This document shows positions 1 to 11,794 of a DNA stretch of 64,000 nucleotides, in pieces. Numbering within the stretch: position 1 is the stretch's first letter; every line of letters begins with the position of its first letter. The DNA comes from Sporothrix humicola (Eukaryota; Ascomycota; Sordariomycetes; Ophiostomatales; Ophiostomataceae): assembly GCA_021396245.1 (NCBI GenBank), contig WNYE01000056.1:186001-250000 (forward strand), given 5' to 3'. The position numbers and the translations under genes are program-made. The notes below the pieces were generated by a model. The model was not told where the DNA came from. It saw only the letters and a program-made list of their open reading frames with translations, and made no database searches.

Positions 1-692
1 ATGACCTTGTCGAGCTTCATGATCTGGATGGCAGCCAGATGCTCCGACGTCTGCGGCTGCGGGCAGGCTTCGTTGCCGGCAATCAGAAGCAGCGCGGCGT
101 CCATGACAGCGGCGCCCGACAACATAGTGCTCATTAGAATATCGTGACCAGGGCAATCGACGAAAGACACGTGGCGCAGCAGACGGTAGGTGCCCGAGCA
201 GCCCTCGCGCTCACACGGCGGGTCGACCTCCTTGTCGCTCTTGTAGCTGCGGTAGCACGTTGGCCGCGGGCACTCCTGGTTGTCGCACTTGTAGATCTTG
301 GCGTTGGCGTAGCCAAGCTTGATGGTAATGTTGCGGATCAGCTCGTTCTTGAAACGAATCGTCTGCACGCCGGAGATGGCTTTGACAACGGTCGACTTTC
401 CGTGCGCCACATGGCCGATGGTGCCAATGTTGACCGTTGCTTGCCGTGCAATAATCTCGGGCGTCAGGGGAGAGAGCGTGCTGACGTCCAGGTCCTTGGG
501 GTCGGTCTGTGGCGGCAGGTACGGCTTGGCGACGGTCGGGTCGGGGATGGGAGCATGCGACTTCTTCAGGGCCGACTTGAGCGGCTTCTCGTCAATCTCG
601 TTGTCGGAGGCATCCTGGGGGTCGAGGCCGGGGGATCCGGGGCCCGAGTCGGACTCCGACTCAGGGTCGTATTTGTCGCCGTTGGACGCCAT
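1..692 (-). CDS. GCD11: Translation initiation factor eIF2 gamma subunit, N-terminal part (3' end off window)
   Basis: This is the GTPase subunit of eIF2, which carries initiator Met-tRNA to the 40S ribosome. The 230 visible codons have an acidic N-terminal leader, then the P-loop GHVAHGKST at about residues 93-101, the G3 motif DCPGHD at 179-184, and five cysteines (136, 141, 146, 160, 165) of the zinc-knuckle insert typical of the eIF2-gamma family. The start is the ATG at 692, the first in-frame ATG of the frame, preceded by a likely leader intron. The frame is open to base 1, so the remaining GTPase and beta-barrel domains lie outside the window. Identification is firm from the motif set; only the 3' end is unknown. 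Confidence 0.95.
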   Translation of the reverse strand, partial: MASNGDKYDPESESDSGPGSPGLDPQDASDNEIDEKPLKSALKKSHAPIPDPTVAKPYLPPQTDPKDLDVSTLSPLTPEIIARQATVNIGTIGHVAHGKSTVVKAISGVQTIRFKNELIRNITIKLGYANAKIYKCDNQECPRPTCYRSYKSDKEVDPPCEREGCSGTYRLLRHVSFVDCPGHDILMSTMLSGAAVMDAALLLIAGNEACPQPQTSEHLAAIQIMKLDKV

Positions 693-775
693 GTTCGCGG
701 TTCTCGTTGTGATGTCGTTTGATTTGATGCGAAAGGGGGTGATGTCAATTTGATATCGAGGGTTGATAATTTGAT

Positions 776-862
776 CTGCGATGTGGGGGGGACAATGTTA
801 GGAGATGCTTGCGACAATGATTGTTGTAAAAGGATAGTTGATAAAAATAGGCCGTGACTTAC
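776..862 (-). other. Probable 5'-UTR intron of the eIF2-gamma gene
   Basis: Read on the minus strand, GTAAGT stands at 862-857, a CTAAC branch-like motif at 801-797 and a CAG acceptor at 778-776. This gives an 87-nt intron ending 83 nt before the start codon. All three signals sit in the order and spacing used by the coding introns of this window. Not confirmed by transcript data. Confidence 0.55.
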
Positions 863-3800
863 CAAATCGCGAATATATCGTCCTGTTCAGTGGGCAGGCG
901 AGGCTACGTGGATAGGAGGGGGTCGTGATAGTTCGTTAACCGTGTTTTATTTTTTCGCCCGTAGCAGGTTAAAAATTCGTGTGCAGCGCAAAAGATGGTG
1001 GGGTTTGGCGGGCGGCGAGATGTGACTCGACGCTAGTCCACTTTGGGCCTGATAAGATAAGCCTCATTTGTGGCAATGGCAGAGCTAGGGCGACAAGCGC
1101 AGGCACCAGGAAGCTTCCATCAATGTTGACAATGGACAATGGCAAATTCTGTTTTCATGTTGATGGTGAGCTCTTTTTCTGGTGTTTATCTTTGCTTATT
1201 CTGGGCCTTTCTAGCTCACGATGTGTATATTTCTACGCCACGAAGCGTTGGACGAGTCGATTGTAGCTGGCTGATTGAGGCACGTGACTTCATTGACTCG
1301 GCCGGATATGAAGATGTTGGCCAGCAATATTTGCCTTTGAATTATTGATCTAATCTAAAGGCAGAGAGCTCTTGCAAAAAATGAAGCTCCTCTGGATCTA
1401 TACTCTTGACCATTTATGAAGGCACGGAATGACAAATTCAGATAAATCTGTGTGTCTGGTCGACTTCCCACGTTTTGCAATCTCTGGTAAAGATAACGAC
1501 AATGAATGAGACGTTCATACCATTCTCAAACCGAAGATAACTCAAATTATGAGACAAGAATAGTATATAAAAAGCTGTCTTGTATAAATGAAAACGGGAC
1601 ATAATACGCAATATGCGGCAAAGACGTTCATCGTGGAAATAGAAGCATTAGCGAGAGGCGGCCGGCGATGGAAGGTTGGCTGCAGCTATTGTGACCTAGT
1701 GAAACAAGATCGTTCGTCATGATCCACGGAAGGAAAGAACAATGTAGCCTAAAAAGGAAGGGACAAGTGCATCTTCGAATCTTCGACGGGCTCTTTCCTT
1801 TCGCCTTGACCTTCGATCATCATCGGTAGACAAGGCGAGTGCGAGTGGCGAGCATGTCGCCCGCTGTACTACACCGTAGTGCCCGTGTGTGCTAGCGCAT
1901 TTTTGGGGTTCGAGCGTACAGAAATGGCTAAAAATAAACGCTGGAGTCTGTGCTAGAAACCAAACGGCGGGGAGAATGGTGTAAGTGGTGTGCTGGCGAT
2001 ATATCGTGACAATCGCCAAAATCACGGCGATATTTACAAATAGATGACTTGGATTGCACTTCATGGATTGCACTTTCCACACCACTTAACGCGTCCAAAA
2101 GGGGCAGAACCACTCGACGCGGAAAGAGCGATGCAATACAACGCGCTCGTGCTGGGCAGCACCTGCCGTCCCGAATTCTGTAAGCGCTTTGATATCGTGT
2201 TTACGGGTAGGAACGACACTGAAGAAACATTGAACCGAAAGACAGGGAAGGAACGACGAGGAAACAAGAAACATTTTCGCTTTTTGCGAGCATGTGGCAC
2301 TTTAGCCCCAACCTCCCTCTCTCTTCCCCTTCTTCCTCCAAATATTCTTCCAAATCGAACGTCCAGAAAAAGCAACCACCTTCATTCTTCCCCGGTCGAC
2401 CGCACGTCCTCAGCACATCTCGAACAGGGGGATCATATTGCGCGCGGCCTATTGTTCATTGTCAAGAGACGGGACAACCCATCCTCTGATCGCCCTTTGG
2501 CGAACCAGACAGCGGGCAAACCCTCCAACAGTCTTTGCCGTTTAATTTATTCTGGCGCTGGAGACCCTCCCTGGTCACAATTGTCAGTCCATTTGTCATT
2601 CTTGCTCTATTTCTCCCATTTTTCCTCGGTGCAATTCACAGCAGGTAATCCTCCAGAGGATCGACTTGATAGAGCAATCAAGAATCAATCAAAGTCCTCC
2701 ATAGGAAGTGCTCTGTGCGATGCATGACATTTATCGCTTCTCACGAGGCAGAGGTTTGGGGTGCACAGCACAGCAGCCACAGGAGTTACTCTCATGGCGG
2801 GCATGGCGAAACTCCTTCGAAGCTTCTAATTATCCCGATATGCCCCTCACGGCTGGTGATCTATCTATCCCGCCACCAGCAAGTCTGTGACTGAAGATTG
2901 CACACGCTTTCGTGGCGAACAAGGCGTCCAGACCAACCTCCTTTTCCCACAGCGGACTTGAAAAATACTGATCGAAGGAGTAAGCACATCAGCCGTCACA
3001 CCCAGAGTGACGCGAGCGAGAGTGACAGGACTAAAAAAAGAAAAGATGATATCGAGGAAGATTTGGAAAGATATGGGTGAATTTGAGTGACGAAATTGAG
3101 CTAATCCAACACAGACATCGGCGAAGAGTTTGGGCACCGGATAACGGAAGATAATTGCATCGAACTGACAATCAGAACACAGGAACATCGCACGCACGCT
3201 CAAGCCCTCGTGTCCCTTCACGTTGCCGTCATTGACACTAATGCGGCCCGTTTCAGGCCCGGAACATTCACTGCATCGACAACCGGCGCGAAGAGGCGGC
3301 GTGATGAAAACACAGAATCGAGCCAGGATGTGACCAGAACGGGCAACAGGGGAATTCTGTGAAGAGAGAGAAACCAGCAAAAAAATGCTGCTCAATATTG
3401 AGCGTCGAGGTCAAAAGAGAGAAAGACACCGCTCTGTTCTCCGCAGCGTCTTGCCGCCCACGCTGCACGATGGCTGGGCCCTCGTCACACCAACTGCACT
3501 CCTCATTGGCTATCACTGCTCTTCGTCCGGCCCCCTGCCATGCACGGCACACCTATCAGAGCGTCGAGATCGCAGCCAGGATGGGTGGATCCCTGCAACG
3601 GCAACAGAATGCAACCAAAAAAAGCAAATGCGAATAAGGGTAGGGCCGGGGGTTAGTTGATGGCTCGCCCAACCACAGTGCTGCGTTGGCCGCCGAGAGA
3701 CTTTGGCTCCCCACATCCCTTGTCCACCTGCCGACCACACTTCGCTCTTTCCTCACTGATTCTCTCGTTTTTGCGCCGGGTCTGTCGATTTTCTCAGAGG

Positions 3801-5383
3801 AGGGCGCCTCGAGTTTTTAATTGTTTGATTTTCGCCATTGTTTTACTCGCCGCCCTCTTTGATGATCGAGAATTGGCAATGGGATTGGGCTAGACAAAAT
3901 TATAGGCAGCAAGGATGCCAATATGTCTCCAGTCGCCGTGCTGAACACCCCTCAAGAATGGCTGGCTCAGCTCGAGAAGGCAAAAGAGGGAAGAGAGAAG
4001 AGACAGCCAGAGTAACCTGGTGGGCGCCAAGACCCTTGCGAGCATGTGTCCCCCCAATATCACTCTGCACCATGCGAGTGCGTTCTTCAAAAGGCTCTGT
4101 GTGTTGTTGGCTGCATGTTCTTGGAGACCGGTGCGCTCCTCCCGTCCTTCTGGAGTGCATGGGGGCGGCCGGCGACTGCGACTAATACACTTACAGAAGA
4201 AGGTTGTTCGGTTCCCGTCTTTCCCAATCCGTGTGTCTTTGTCCCTCTCACTCACACGTATGTCACTCTCACCCAACTTGTATGTTGTATGTATGTGCTG
4301 AGTCGGTCGGTTGTAAGATGGAAGCCTGTCTGTCACTCGCTGTCACAATGAGGGCATTACCACCTGCTCAGGTGGGAGCGATCCCGCTCGAGAAACGAGA
4401 AACATAGTTGTTTCTTCCAGCAGCTGCGTTTCCTTTTGTTTCCTGCCTCTCCCACATCCCCTTCCTCATTCTTGAATTTCATTTTCTTCCTGTTTCTTTC
4501 TCCCATCATTGAATCTCTACATCCAGCCTTTGCCTCCTTGCTGCTTGTTGATATCCTTGACCACCATCTTCACTCTCGGCATAAGATTGGGCAAAACTCA
4601 GACAAAAAGACAAGACACAACGGAGATCAGGACCCATTCACAAACTCCCTCTCATCTCTCCTCGCGCCGGCCAGGCCACACTGGCCACTCTGTAGACGCC
4701 CACGACCTCGACCCGGGCGCCACCGCATACAAGACTTGCTTCAGAGAGCGGGCGTCTAAATCCGTCAAACCTCGAAGCCGGATTCTCATTGGCAAGCACA
4801 GGACGGCCGCGTCCTATCAGCTTCGCAGCAAGGCCTTTCGAAGATTCAACTAACACACCATCGACCCTGGTCGCACGTTGACAAGAGTATGTACGACGGC
4901 TTTTCCTCCACCTTTTTGTCCCCTCTCTCGTTCTGCTACCCGCCACACCAGCCAAGTTCCCCTCCCCATCAACCCTCCACTCAACTCGAGTCACTTTAGT
5001 TGTTGTCCATATTGAGAAACCGGGCGGCAACAAAATTCATAATATTCCCACTGTCCCAGCGGCTCGGACAAGATTTGATCTCGTCTCTTTTATTTCTTCT
5101 TCTCTTTTCTTCTTTCTTTCGACAGCTGGTCTCTGTTGGAATTTCCCCCTTTCTCATTTTATCCTGTGCCTTTTGATCAAACTGTGTTTGCTCATATTCA
5201 CAAAAGCCTGATCGTATAATACGAGAGCCATATCTCTGTTCCGTGTTATTCGATTCAACACCAAACCTTCACTTCGTTTATATTGTTCCTCTTGCAAACA
5301 CACATCACAACACAATACACATAGTCGATCTTATACACACAAAAAGCACACACATAAAACTCACACAGCCAACCAGTCTCGCC
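863..5383. other. 4.5-kb intergenic stretch between two divergent genes
   Basis: No coding region could be supported here. Open frames up to about 230 codons occur (for example 2044-2727 plus and 2865-3395 minus), but their translations are compositionally erratic, show no recognisable motif and no splice pattern. From about 4,400 to 5,383 the plus strand turns pyrimidine-rich, as expected for the promoter and leader of the membrane-protein gene that follows. The rest probably holds promoters for the two divergent genes and possibly non-coding transcripts. Confidence 0.6.
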
Positions 5384-6985
5384 ATGTCTTCCGACGAGAA
5401 GAAGCGGCCGTCGGCGCTCAAACTGAGCAGCTCACGAGCTTCTTCCAGCGACAACTCGTCCACCGAGTCCCTCAAGCAGCCCCGGACACCACGCTTCGCC
5501 GAGGCCACCACAGTCTACTCGCCCATCAACGGCAAGTCGCCCTTTGCCGACCCCGAGAGCAGTGACGACGGCTCTTCTCATGATCCTGGCTTCGTTGGCT
5601 TCGGCTACTTTGGAAAGGGTGCAGAAGACGACATTCCCACGGCACCTAAGTCACCACTCAAGAGCGCCATGAAGGTGCCGGGAACGCCTGGACGGCGCTT
5701 CGACAACCCTCTGAGCCCGACATTCCGGGAAGAGCAGATCCTCGAGAAGCAGGAGTCCATGACCGACAAGGAGCAGGCTCGCGACTTGGTGAGTTAAATC
5801 CAAATAAACAATAATGACCTGCTTCGCATTTGCTAACTTTCTTTCTAGAAAATCAAAACTCGTGTCCGGATGGCCAAGTTCGCTCTCCGTGGCGTCAACT
5901 TCAGCTGCAGTCTGATCGTCCTGTCCATGCTTTCGGCTTCCTTCTCCATCTTCAATGCCACCAGAGCCCTCCCAGCGCAAAGCAACTTCCCGCCATGGGC
6001 CACCAACACCAAGTCGTGGCCACAAAAGGTCGTTCTCGGTGCCGCCTGTGTCTCGCTGTCCATCTCGATTATTGTCTTTATCGGTTACTGCCGTGGTGGC
6101 CACCGCCGCGCTGAAAAGGTCTCTGTCTACTACACGCTCTTTGCCGTCGGCTGGTTCATTGTCAGCATGGCCATGTGGGCAGCTGCTGCCGGTGTCCTCC
6201 AGTTCTCGCGCAACAACAGCAACAACCAGGACATGTGGGGCTGGTCGTGCGTCGAAAACAAGCGCTCGCAGCTCTTCTCGGACAAGGTCGACTACGCACT
6301 CGTGTGTCGTCTGCAGAGCTGGTCCCTGATCTGCATCATTATCGAGATCGTGGTCGAGGTCATCAGCATCACGCTCTACAGCGTTGTGTTCTACCGCTAC
6401 TACTCCAAGCGCAAGCTCCATAAGTCCATGGACATGCGCGACAAGGCCCGCTCTGACTTGTACCTCGCCCAGCTGCGCACCCAGTCTGCTCCCAACACCC
6501 CCGGCTTTGGCCCCAAGTCGCCCTCGTTCTCGCAGTACGCTCTGTCGCCCCGCTTCCCGCCCCAGGCCTACCGGTCTCTCGGCGACGTCGAGGAGGAGGA
6601 GAGCACGCCCTTCACTCCTGGCGGCCGCAACCTGGTTGAGCCCAAGTCGGCTTTCGCTGCTCGCTCTGGCCTGTCGGCCGGCGGCTCAACGCCGTCCTTC
6701 AAGCTGCAGGCACCGCCAACAAAGGCGCCCTCGGCCACTCCCAAGATGGGCGCCGTCGCCTTCTCTGCACCAGCACCGATGCCCGCTCCCCGGCCATCAC
6801 GGTCACACTCGTCCAACTCATCACGGTCGGGCTCGTCCATGTCCTCGCGGCGATCTACGACACCGCCACCAGGCAACTCGGTGAATGTCAACCAGCACGC
6901 CCCTGTGGCTCCTGGTGAGATCCAGTACGCTGCCGTGCCCATCCCCGGTGCGTACGCCGGGGCCGCCATCAAGAGCCCAAGGTAA
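5384..6985 (+). CDS. Four-span membrane protein (MARVEL-like topology) with disordered cytosolic ends
   Basis: Two exons, 5384-5788 and 5849-6985, joined by a 60-nt intron with a GTGAGT donor, GCTAAC branch and TAG acceptor, give 513 residues. The first 140 residues are Ser/Pro-rich and disordered. Four hydrophobic segments follow at about 150-171, 195-215, 229-251 and 293-318; the loop between the third and fourth carries two cysteines and an NN-rich stretch. The tail from about 330 is Pro/Ser/Ala-rich with TP and SP sites. Length and topology match fungal four-helix membrane proteins of the MARVEL type, but no family signature allows a named function. The start is the ATG at 5384, inside a long pyrimidine-rich leader. 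Confidence 0.85.
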
Positions 6986-8558
6986 ACCATGCAACCACTT
7001 CTCGTTGGTTCTGGTTTGAAAAAATAAAAATAAAAAACATCACAAAAATATACGCGAAAAAGACACTTTTTTCTTCTCTTTCTTCTTCTTATCCATTCTT
7101 TACACTTTTATTACTCCTTTTTATTTTGGCATACTCTGCCCACCTTTTTTCGTTCTTTGTTTCTACCTTTTCTTACTTGCTTTTTGTTTTGACCTCCCCT
7201 TATACATACTGGTCTCGTCTGTACAGCAGAGCTGAGTCTTGGAGGGCGATATTATACCATCTCGGCGTTTCTTTTTTGTCTCCCTTTCCCTTTGTTTACC
7301 AGGTGTGAACGTGTACGAGTGACGGAAGCGATACTATGGGTTTTATTTCTTTTTTTGTAAAGATCGACGTCTATTCCCTTTAATGCAAGCAGGAAACTAC
7401 TATACTATTTTTTATACTCAATACAATTCCAACATAAAAATATCTACGTTCAAAACCTGTGACAATAAACCGAGAAGCAAATTCACAATAAGGTGGAAGA
7501 CATTTCCTTCCCTACAACTCTCACGATCCCACGGGTAACGGCTGGGCTGCCTCCTGGCCGTTTTCTGGCCCATTTCTGGCCGCTTCATGGCCGCCTCCTG
7601 GCCGGGCGTTGTGCGTGCCACGTTTGTGTTGAGCCGGCCAATTTACTTTCCCAAGAAGGCCATGTTGGGCCTGTTGTGCAGTCCGGCCACAAAATTTCTA
7701 CTTCTGCATATTAAAGAGTCAGGGTTGACGTGTCTCGGCCTTTGTTAAATTGCGTGTTTGTGTACTGAGTGATGTGCATTGTAAGACGGCCAGCACATCT
7801 GCGGCCATTTAGATTTGCGAGCACGGAGACTGTGCAAGCCGGGCGTTTATTGCCGGTGTCCGACAATTTAGGTAAAGGTAAGAATTGATTTTTTTAAAAG
7901 AAAAAAAAAAATTAAAAGGGGCATGAATGTCAACAAGAAAAAGGGCCAAGGCTACGGTGTTGTTACTGTTTTGATATTCTTAGTTTCAGGGGTTAAATAA
8001 GGTTATAAATGCCCTGTAATTTTGAATTCTTAGTGGAGAGCATTAATTGAAGCAATTTCACGTGAGAACGCGTCGATTCCCCCCTTATTTGGCTTTTTGG
8101 CAAAAGCTTGATTTCCACGGCGATGAAATCACTAATTCGTGCCTTCAAGAACATACTCAAAAACAAATAATGACGAAATCCAATTGACGAATCTTGAATT
8201 GTTAACATTTCTGCCTCCAGAATTAACCAATTGGGAGATAATCAACGTAGAAACACCAGCAATTCACGGGCGGTGGGCCTGTTCCTCCTGAATCCATAAG
8301 CCCCAAACTCTAATAAAGTTTGTTAAAGCAATTGGCCAGACCCGACTAAAAAATAGGAGACGGCAGAAAAGAATAGGGAGTTTCTGGGTTTCTTTGAAGC
8401 CAGAAAATTGCCACCAAAAAGAGACAGCTTCTCCTTTCGTCAGACCATCGGTCGCACTTGCCCAGCTTCCAACATCTAGAAGCACAGCTGACAGCTAGAC
8501 AACCTTTACGGCCACTACGACCCCTCCTTCCTTCTTTTCCTACCTTTCTGAGACAACA
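6986..8558. other. Intergenic region between the four-span protein and the UMP kinase gene
   Basis: The first 400 bases are T- and A-rich and suit a 3' UTR. A five-unit 11-bp tandem repeat lies at 7550-7604 (separate entry). An AT-rich stretch covers about 7,870-8,200. No coding region is supported. Confidence 0.6.
7550..7604. repeat. 11-bp imperfect tandem repeat, five units, core CTGGCCG
   Basis: Five consecutive 11-base units start at 7550, 7561, 7572, 7583 and 7594. Units one and five are identical (CCTCCTGGCCG); the middle three vary only in the first bases while keeping a TGGCC core. Further isolated GGCC/GGCCA words follow to about 7,690. The period of 11 is close to one DNA helical turn. 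It is non-coding and lies about 950 bases before the next gene. Confidence 0.8.
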
Positions 8559-9639
8559 ATGGCTTCCCTGTTTCCGCGTGCGCTCCTCCGCCGGCCGCTG
8601 ACGGCATCAGCTGCTCTTTCCCGTCCTGCTGCCACAGCCAGTCGCGCCTCAACGTGCCGCGCGCCGACCACTGCGACTGCCTCTTTATCATCGCCTCGCC
8701 CTGCTTTCGCGCCTTCCTCTTTCCGCCAGCTTGCTGCGCGTCGTTTCTACTCGGAAGGTCCCAAGGGCAGCAACAACAGCAGCGGCATCCCTCCTCCCCC
8801 GCCGCCACCGCCACCAAAGCCTAGCAGCATCAAGTTCTGGCCCTTTATCGTTGTCATCGCCCTCGGCTCTGGCGGTTACATGCTCCTCGTGAACCAGCGC
8901 AACAACAGTGCGTCCTCTCACACCCCCAATTTCTTCTTTCCCAGCCACCTTTCTCTCCCAACACCTCCTAACATCTGCAGACAAAATGGCCGACAAGAAA
9001 CCCTCCGGCAACAGCTCCGGCTCCTCCAAACCCACCTTCTCCCCCGATGATGTCTCCGTCGTCTTTGTTCTCGGCGGCCCCGGCGCCGGTAAGGGCACCC
9101 AGTGCGCCCGCCTCGTCAAGGCCTACGGCTTCACCCACCTGTCGGCCGGCGACCTCCTGCGTGCCGAGCAGGACCGCCCCGGCTCCCAGTTTGGCCAGCT
9201 GATCAAGGACTGCATCCGTGACGGCGCCATTGTCCCGCTCGAGGTCACCGTCAAGCTTCTGGAGAACGCCATGCAGGACACGATCAAGAACAACAAGGAC
9301 CCCAAGGCGCACAAGTTCTTGATTGACGGCTTCCCGCGCAAGATGGACCAGGCCATTGCCTTTGAGGAGGCCGTGTGCCCGGCTAAGCTGGTGCTGTTCT
9401 ACGACTGCCCCGAGGACGAGCTGGAGCGCCGCCTTATGGAGCGCGGCAAGACGTCCGGCCGCGCAGACGACAATGCCGCGTCGATCCGCAAGCGTTTCCG
9501 GACGTTTGTGGAGACGAGCATGCCTGTGGTGGACTCCTACGAGAAGGAGGGCCGCGTCGTCAAGATTGACGCCACCAAGACCCCCGACGTTGTCTTTGCT
9601 TCCACCCAGAAGGAGCTGGGCTCCCGCCTGACTCTGTAA
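8559..9639 (+). CDS. URA6: UMP/CMP kinase (uridylate kinase) with N-terminal presequence and membrane segment
   Basis: The kinase phosphorylates UMP and CMP with ATP in pyrimidine nucleotide synthesis. Exons 8559-8907 and 8981-9639 give 335 residues. The kinase core begins near residue 140 with the P-loop GGPGAGKGTQ (148-157), then the NMP-binding segment and the DGFPRKMDQ and GRADDN motifs of the UMP/CMP kinase family. Before it lies an Arg/Ser/Ala-rich leader resembling a mitochondrial presequence (ending near RRFYS, about 64), a run of nine prolines (78-86) and one hydrophobic segment (92-111). The 73-nt intron falls directly before an internal Met (residue 119) that would give a free, cytosol-sized kinase. 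Yeast Ura6 lacks this leader, so an organelle-linked form is an inference. Confidence 0.93.
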
Positions 9640-10357
9640 GGGGCTGAATGTTGCCCGCTTTGAGCGAATAGACGAGAGCCGTGCGACAGTGGTTGGCCAC
9701 AAATAGCGGTGTGATACTCGGGTCTTACCACCCCATTTAGATTCCTACATTTCCCTTTTCATTTTCAGTTTCTTTTCTGTCGAGACGGTACTCCAAAAAC
9801 TAGAAAAAAGAGGCATGCATATATATATCGGATGGAGGGGGAGTTTGCATGGCATATCACTTATTGTATCTTTATTATTACATATTTCATTTGTTTTTAT
9901 CATTTTTAATAACCTTTGTTTCTATTGTTGTAGCTTTTTTTCTTCTCGAGACCCCGTTCCCCCTTTTTGGTTGACCCGTAAGCAGACCACGCAAACAAAT
10001 AATGTGCCGTCATAAAACCTGTATCAACCCAGACTGGAATCATAAAACCCTTCCCGCCGCGCCACTGATGCTCTTTTCTCCTTTTGATGCGTAAAAGACA
10101 ATACTTTTGTTTATCTCGAGAAAAGTGTAAAGACAAGACAAGGTGGGGAAGATGAGGTAAGAAAAAGAAAAAGAAACAATAAGAATGTGGAAATGAGAAA
10201 AGGGGAAAGACTAAAATCAAAATCAACCGGTGAAAAAGGAAACCAACGCAAGCACATAAAACAATGACAATGACGAGACAAAAAATAAGAGAGAAAGAAA
10301 GAAAAAAACGATATTAATCCCTTAAAACACCTTTTGTTTGTTTTTTAACTTAATTTC
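9640..10357. other. Convergent 3' intergenic region
   Basis: About 0.7 kb between the stop codons of the UMP/CMP kinase gene and the eIF3m gene, T-rich on one side and A-rich on the other. It is consistent with two facing 3' UTRs. No coding region seen. Confidence 0.6.
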
Positions 10358-11794
10358 TTAGTCGTCGTTGTCGTTGCGCGGCCGTTGTTGTTGACGGTTG
10401 TTGTTGTACTGCCGTGCGCCGCCACGACCACGGCCACCGCCACCCTGGTGACCGCTGCCGCCCTCGAGGTTCGCGTTGGCCAGCTTGCGCTCCAGCTCCT
10501 GTGCCTCGCGCTCCTTAGCGGTCTCGACCTCGGCCTGCTGCTTGCGGAGGACCGACAGAACACTGGTGAGGCTGTTACGCCACTGGTCGATGCGGGTGCC
10601 GAGCTCGCTCCACTGCTTGTCGCCAAAGACACGGTAGGTGGTGCGGTGCACCAGGAACAGCTGCTGCTGCTGCGACAGCTTGCCCTCGACAAGACCGGCG
10701 CGGATCACGTCAATGGCCCACACCTCGACGTCCTCGACGGGGATCTGCAGAGCCTGGGCGATGCGCGCGTACGGGATTCTGCGGTTCGGGGTGCTAGCAG
10801 CCACGCTCGTGAAAGTGAGCAGGCGCATCTTGCGCTCGAGCTTGTCACCGTCCAGCTTCTGGGCCTCGACCCAGCCCTGGTGCTCCTCGTTGAAATCATG
10901 GTAGTCCTCGAGGTCCTGCTCGGCGAAAATGTCCAGCAGCTGCGAGTAGACGGCGCTCTTCTCGGAGTCGGCCAGGGCCTGAACGGTGGGGAGGGCCTGC
11001 AGGTCCTGGAAGTCGTACTGGGCGTTGGAAAGGAGGGCAGTGCGGACGGCGCGGACCGACAGCTGCTCGGCCTCCTCAGACTTGATCTCGCTGTCGTCGG
11101 AAGCGTCGAATGTGCGCAGAGCCTTCAGCAGGTGCTGGTACGATTCCCTGGGGGTGGGTTAGCATTATGTAAAAATTCAAGAAAATCATAGAGGAGTCAA
11201 GACATACTCAGCCTCGCCCTGCTCGGCGGCAAAGGCAACAATCTCCAGGTACAGCTTGCGCTGGGCCTCCTCGCTGACGTCCCAGTCAGCCAGCCACGAC
11301 GGCAGCTGGGGCAGGGTCGTGCGCAGGTTGTCGTAGAGGCCGTGCTGGCGCAAAAAGCGCAGGATGGACATGAAGACATTGTATCTCAGGGCATTGTTGG
11401 GGGCCAGCAGGTTGAAGACGGCCTGCTGGGCGTTGAGGGACAGGCCGACGCCGTTGACGGGCGAGCCGGTGACGGGCTTGGTGAGGTTCTGGCAGATCGT
11501 GCGCAGGTACTGGCTGGGGTCCTTGGACTCGTTGATGGCGAGGTGGATCAGCAGGTTGTACGTGCCCGTGAAGTCCTTCTCGGGCGCGGCGCTGAGTGCG
11601 CCCGACGCCTCGACGACGGCAGCGAGGGCCTCCTCGTTCTTGCCCTTAGCAACAAGCGCGGCGACGGGCTCGCTGATCTGGAGGTAGTCGGCGAGCTCCT
11701 GGACGAGCTCACCGAACGTGCCATCGACAAAGACGAGGCGAGGGCGGGTGGAGGAGGCGGCGGCGGGGGCCGAAGCTGTTGTGGGAGCAGCCAT
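10358..11794 (-). CDS. Eukaryotic translation initiation factor 3 subunit M
   Basis: eIF3m is a PCI-domain subunit of the eIF3 scaffold that recruits the 40S ribosome. Two exons (11794-11208 and 11147-10358) around a 60-nt intron with a GTATGT donor, GCTAAC branch and CAG acceptor give 458 residues. The N-terminal helical part begins with the VFVDGTFGELVQELADYL segment seen in fungal eIF3m. The PCI part (about 240-400) includes RRIPYARIAQAL and VEDVEVWAIDVIRAGLVEG, followed by a coiled coil and a Gly/Arg/Asn/Gln-rich tail with RGRGG. The start is the ATG at 11794; the frame is open a further 69 codons upstream but holds no other ATG. It faces TYW3 across a divergent promoter. Confidence 0.93.

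Noticed and set aside
2044..2727. 227-codon frame in the first gene desert
   Set aside because: No ordinary protein composition, no motif, no splice partner, not supported by neighbours.
2865..3395. 176-codon minus-strand frame in the first gene desert
   Set aside because: Starts without convincing context, hydrophobic and Ser-rich by base composition, no recognisable domain.
10385..11191. Plus-strand open frame of 268 codons opposite eIF3m
   Set aside because: Antisense shadow; the minus strand gives a clean PCI protein with an intron.
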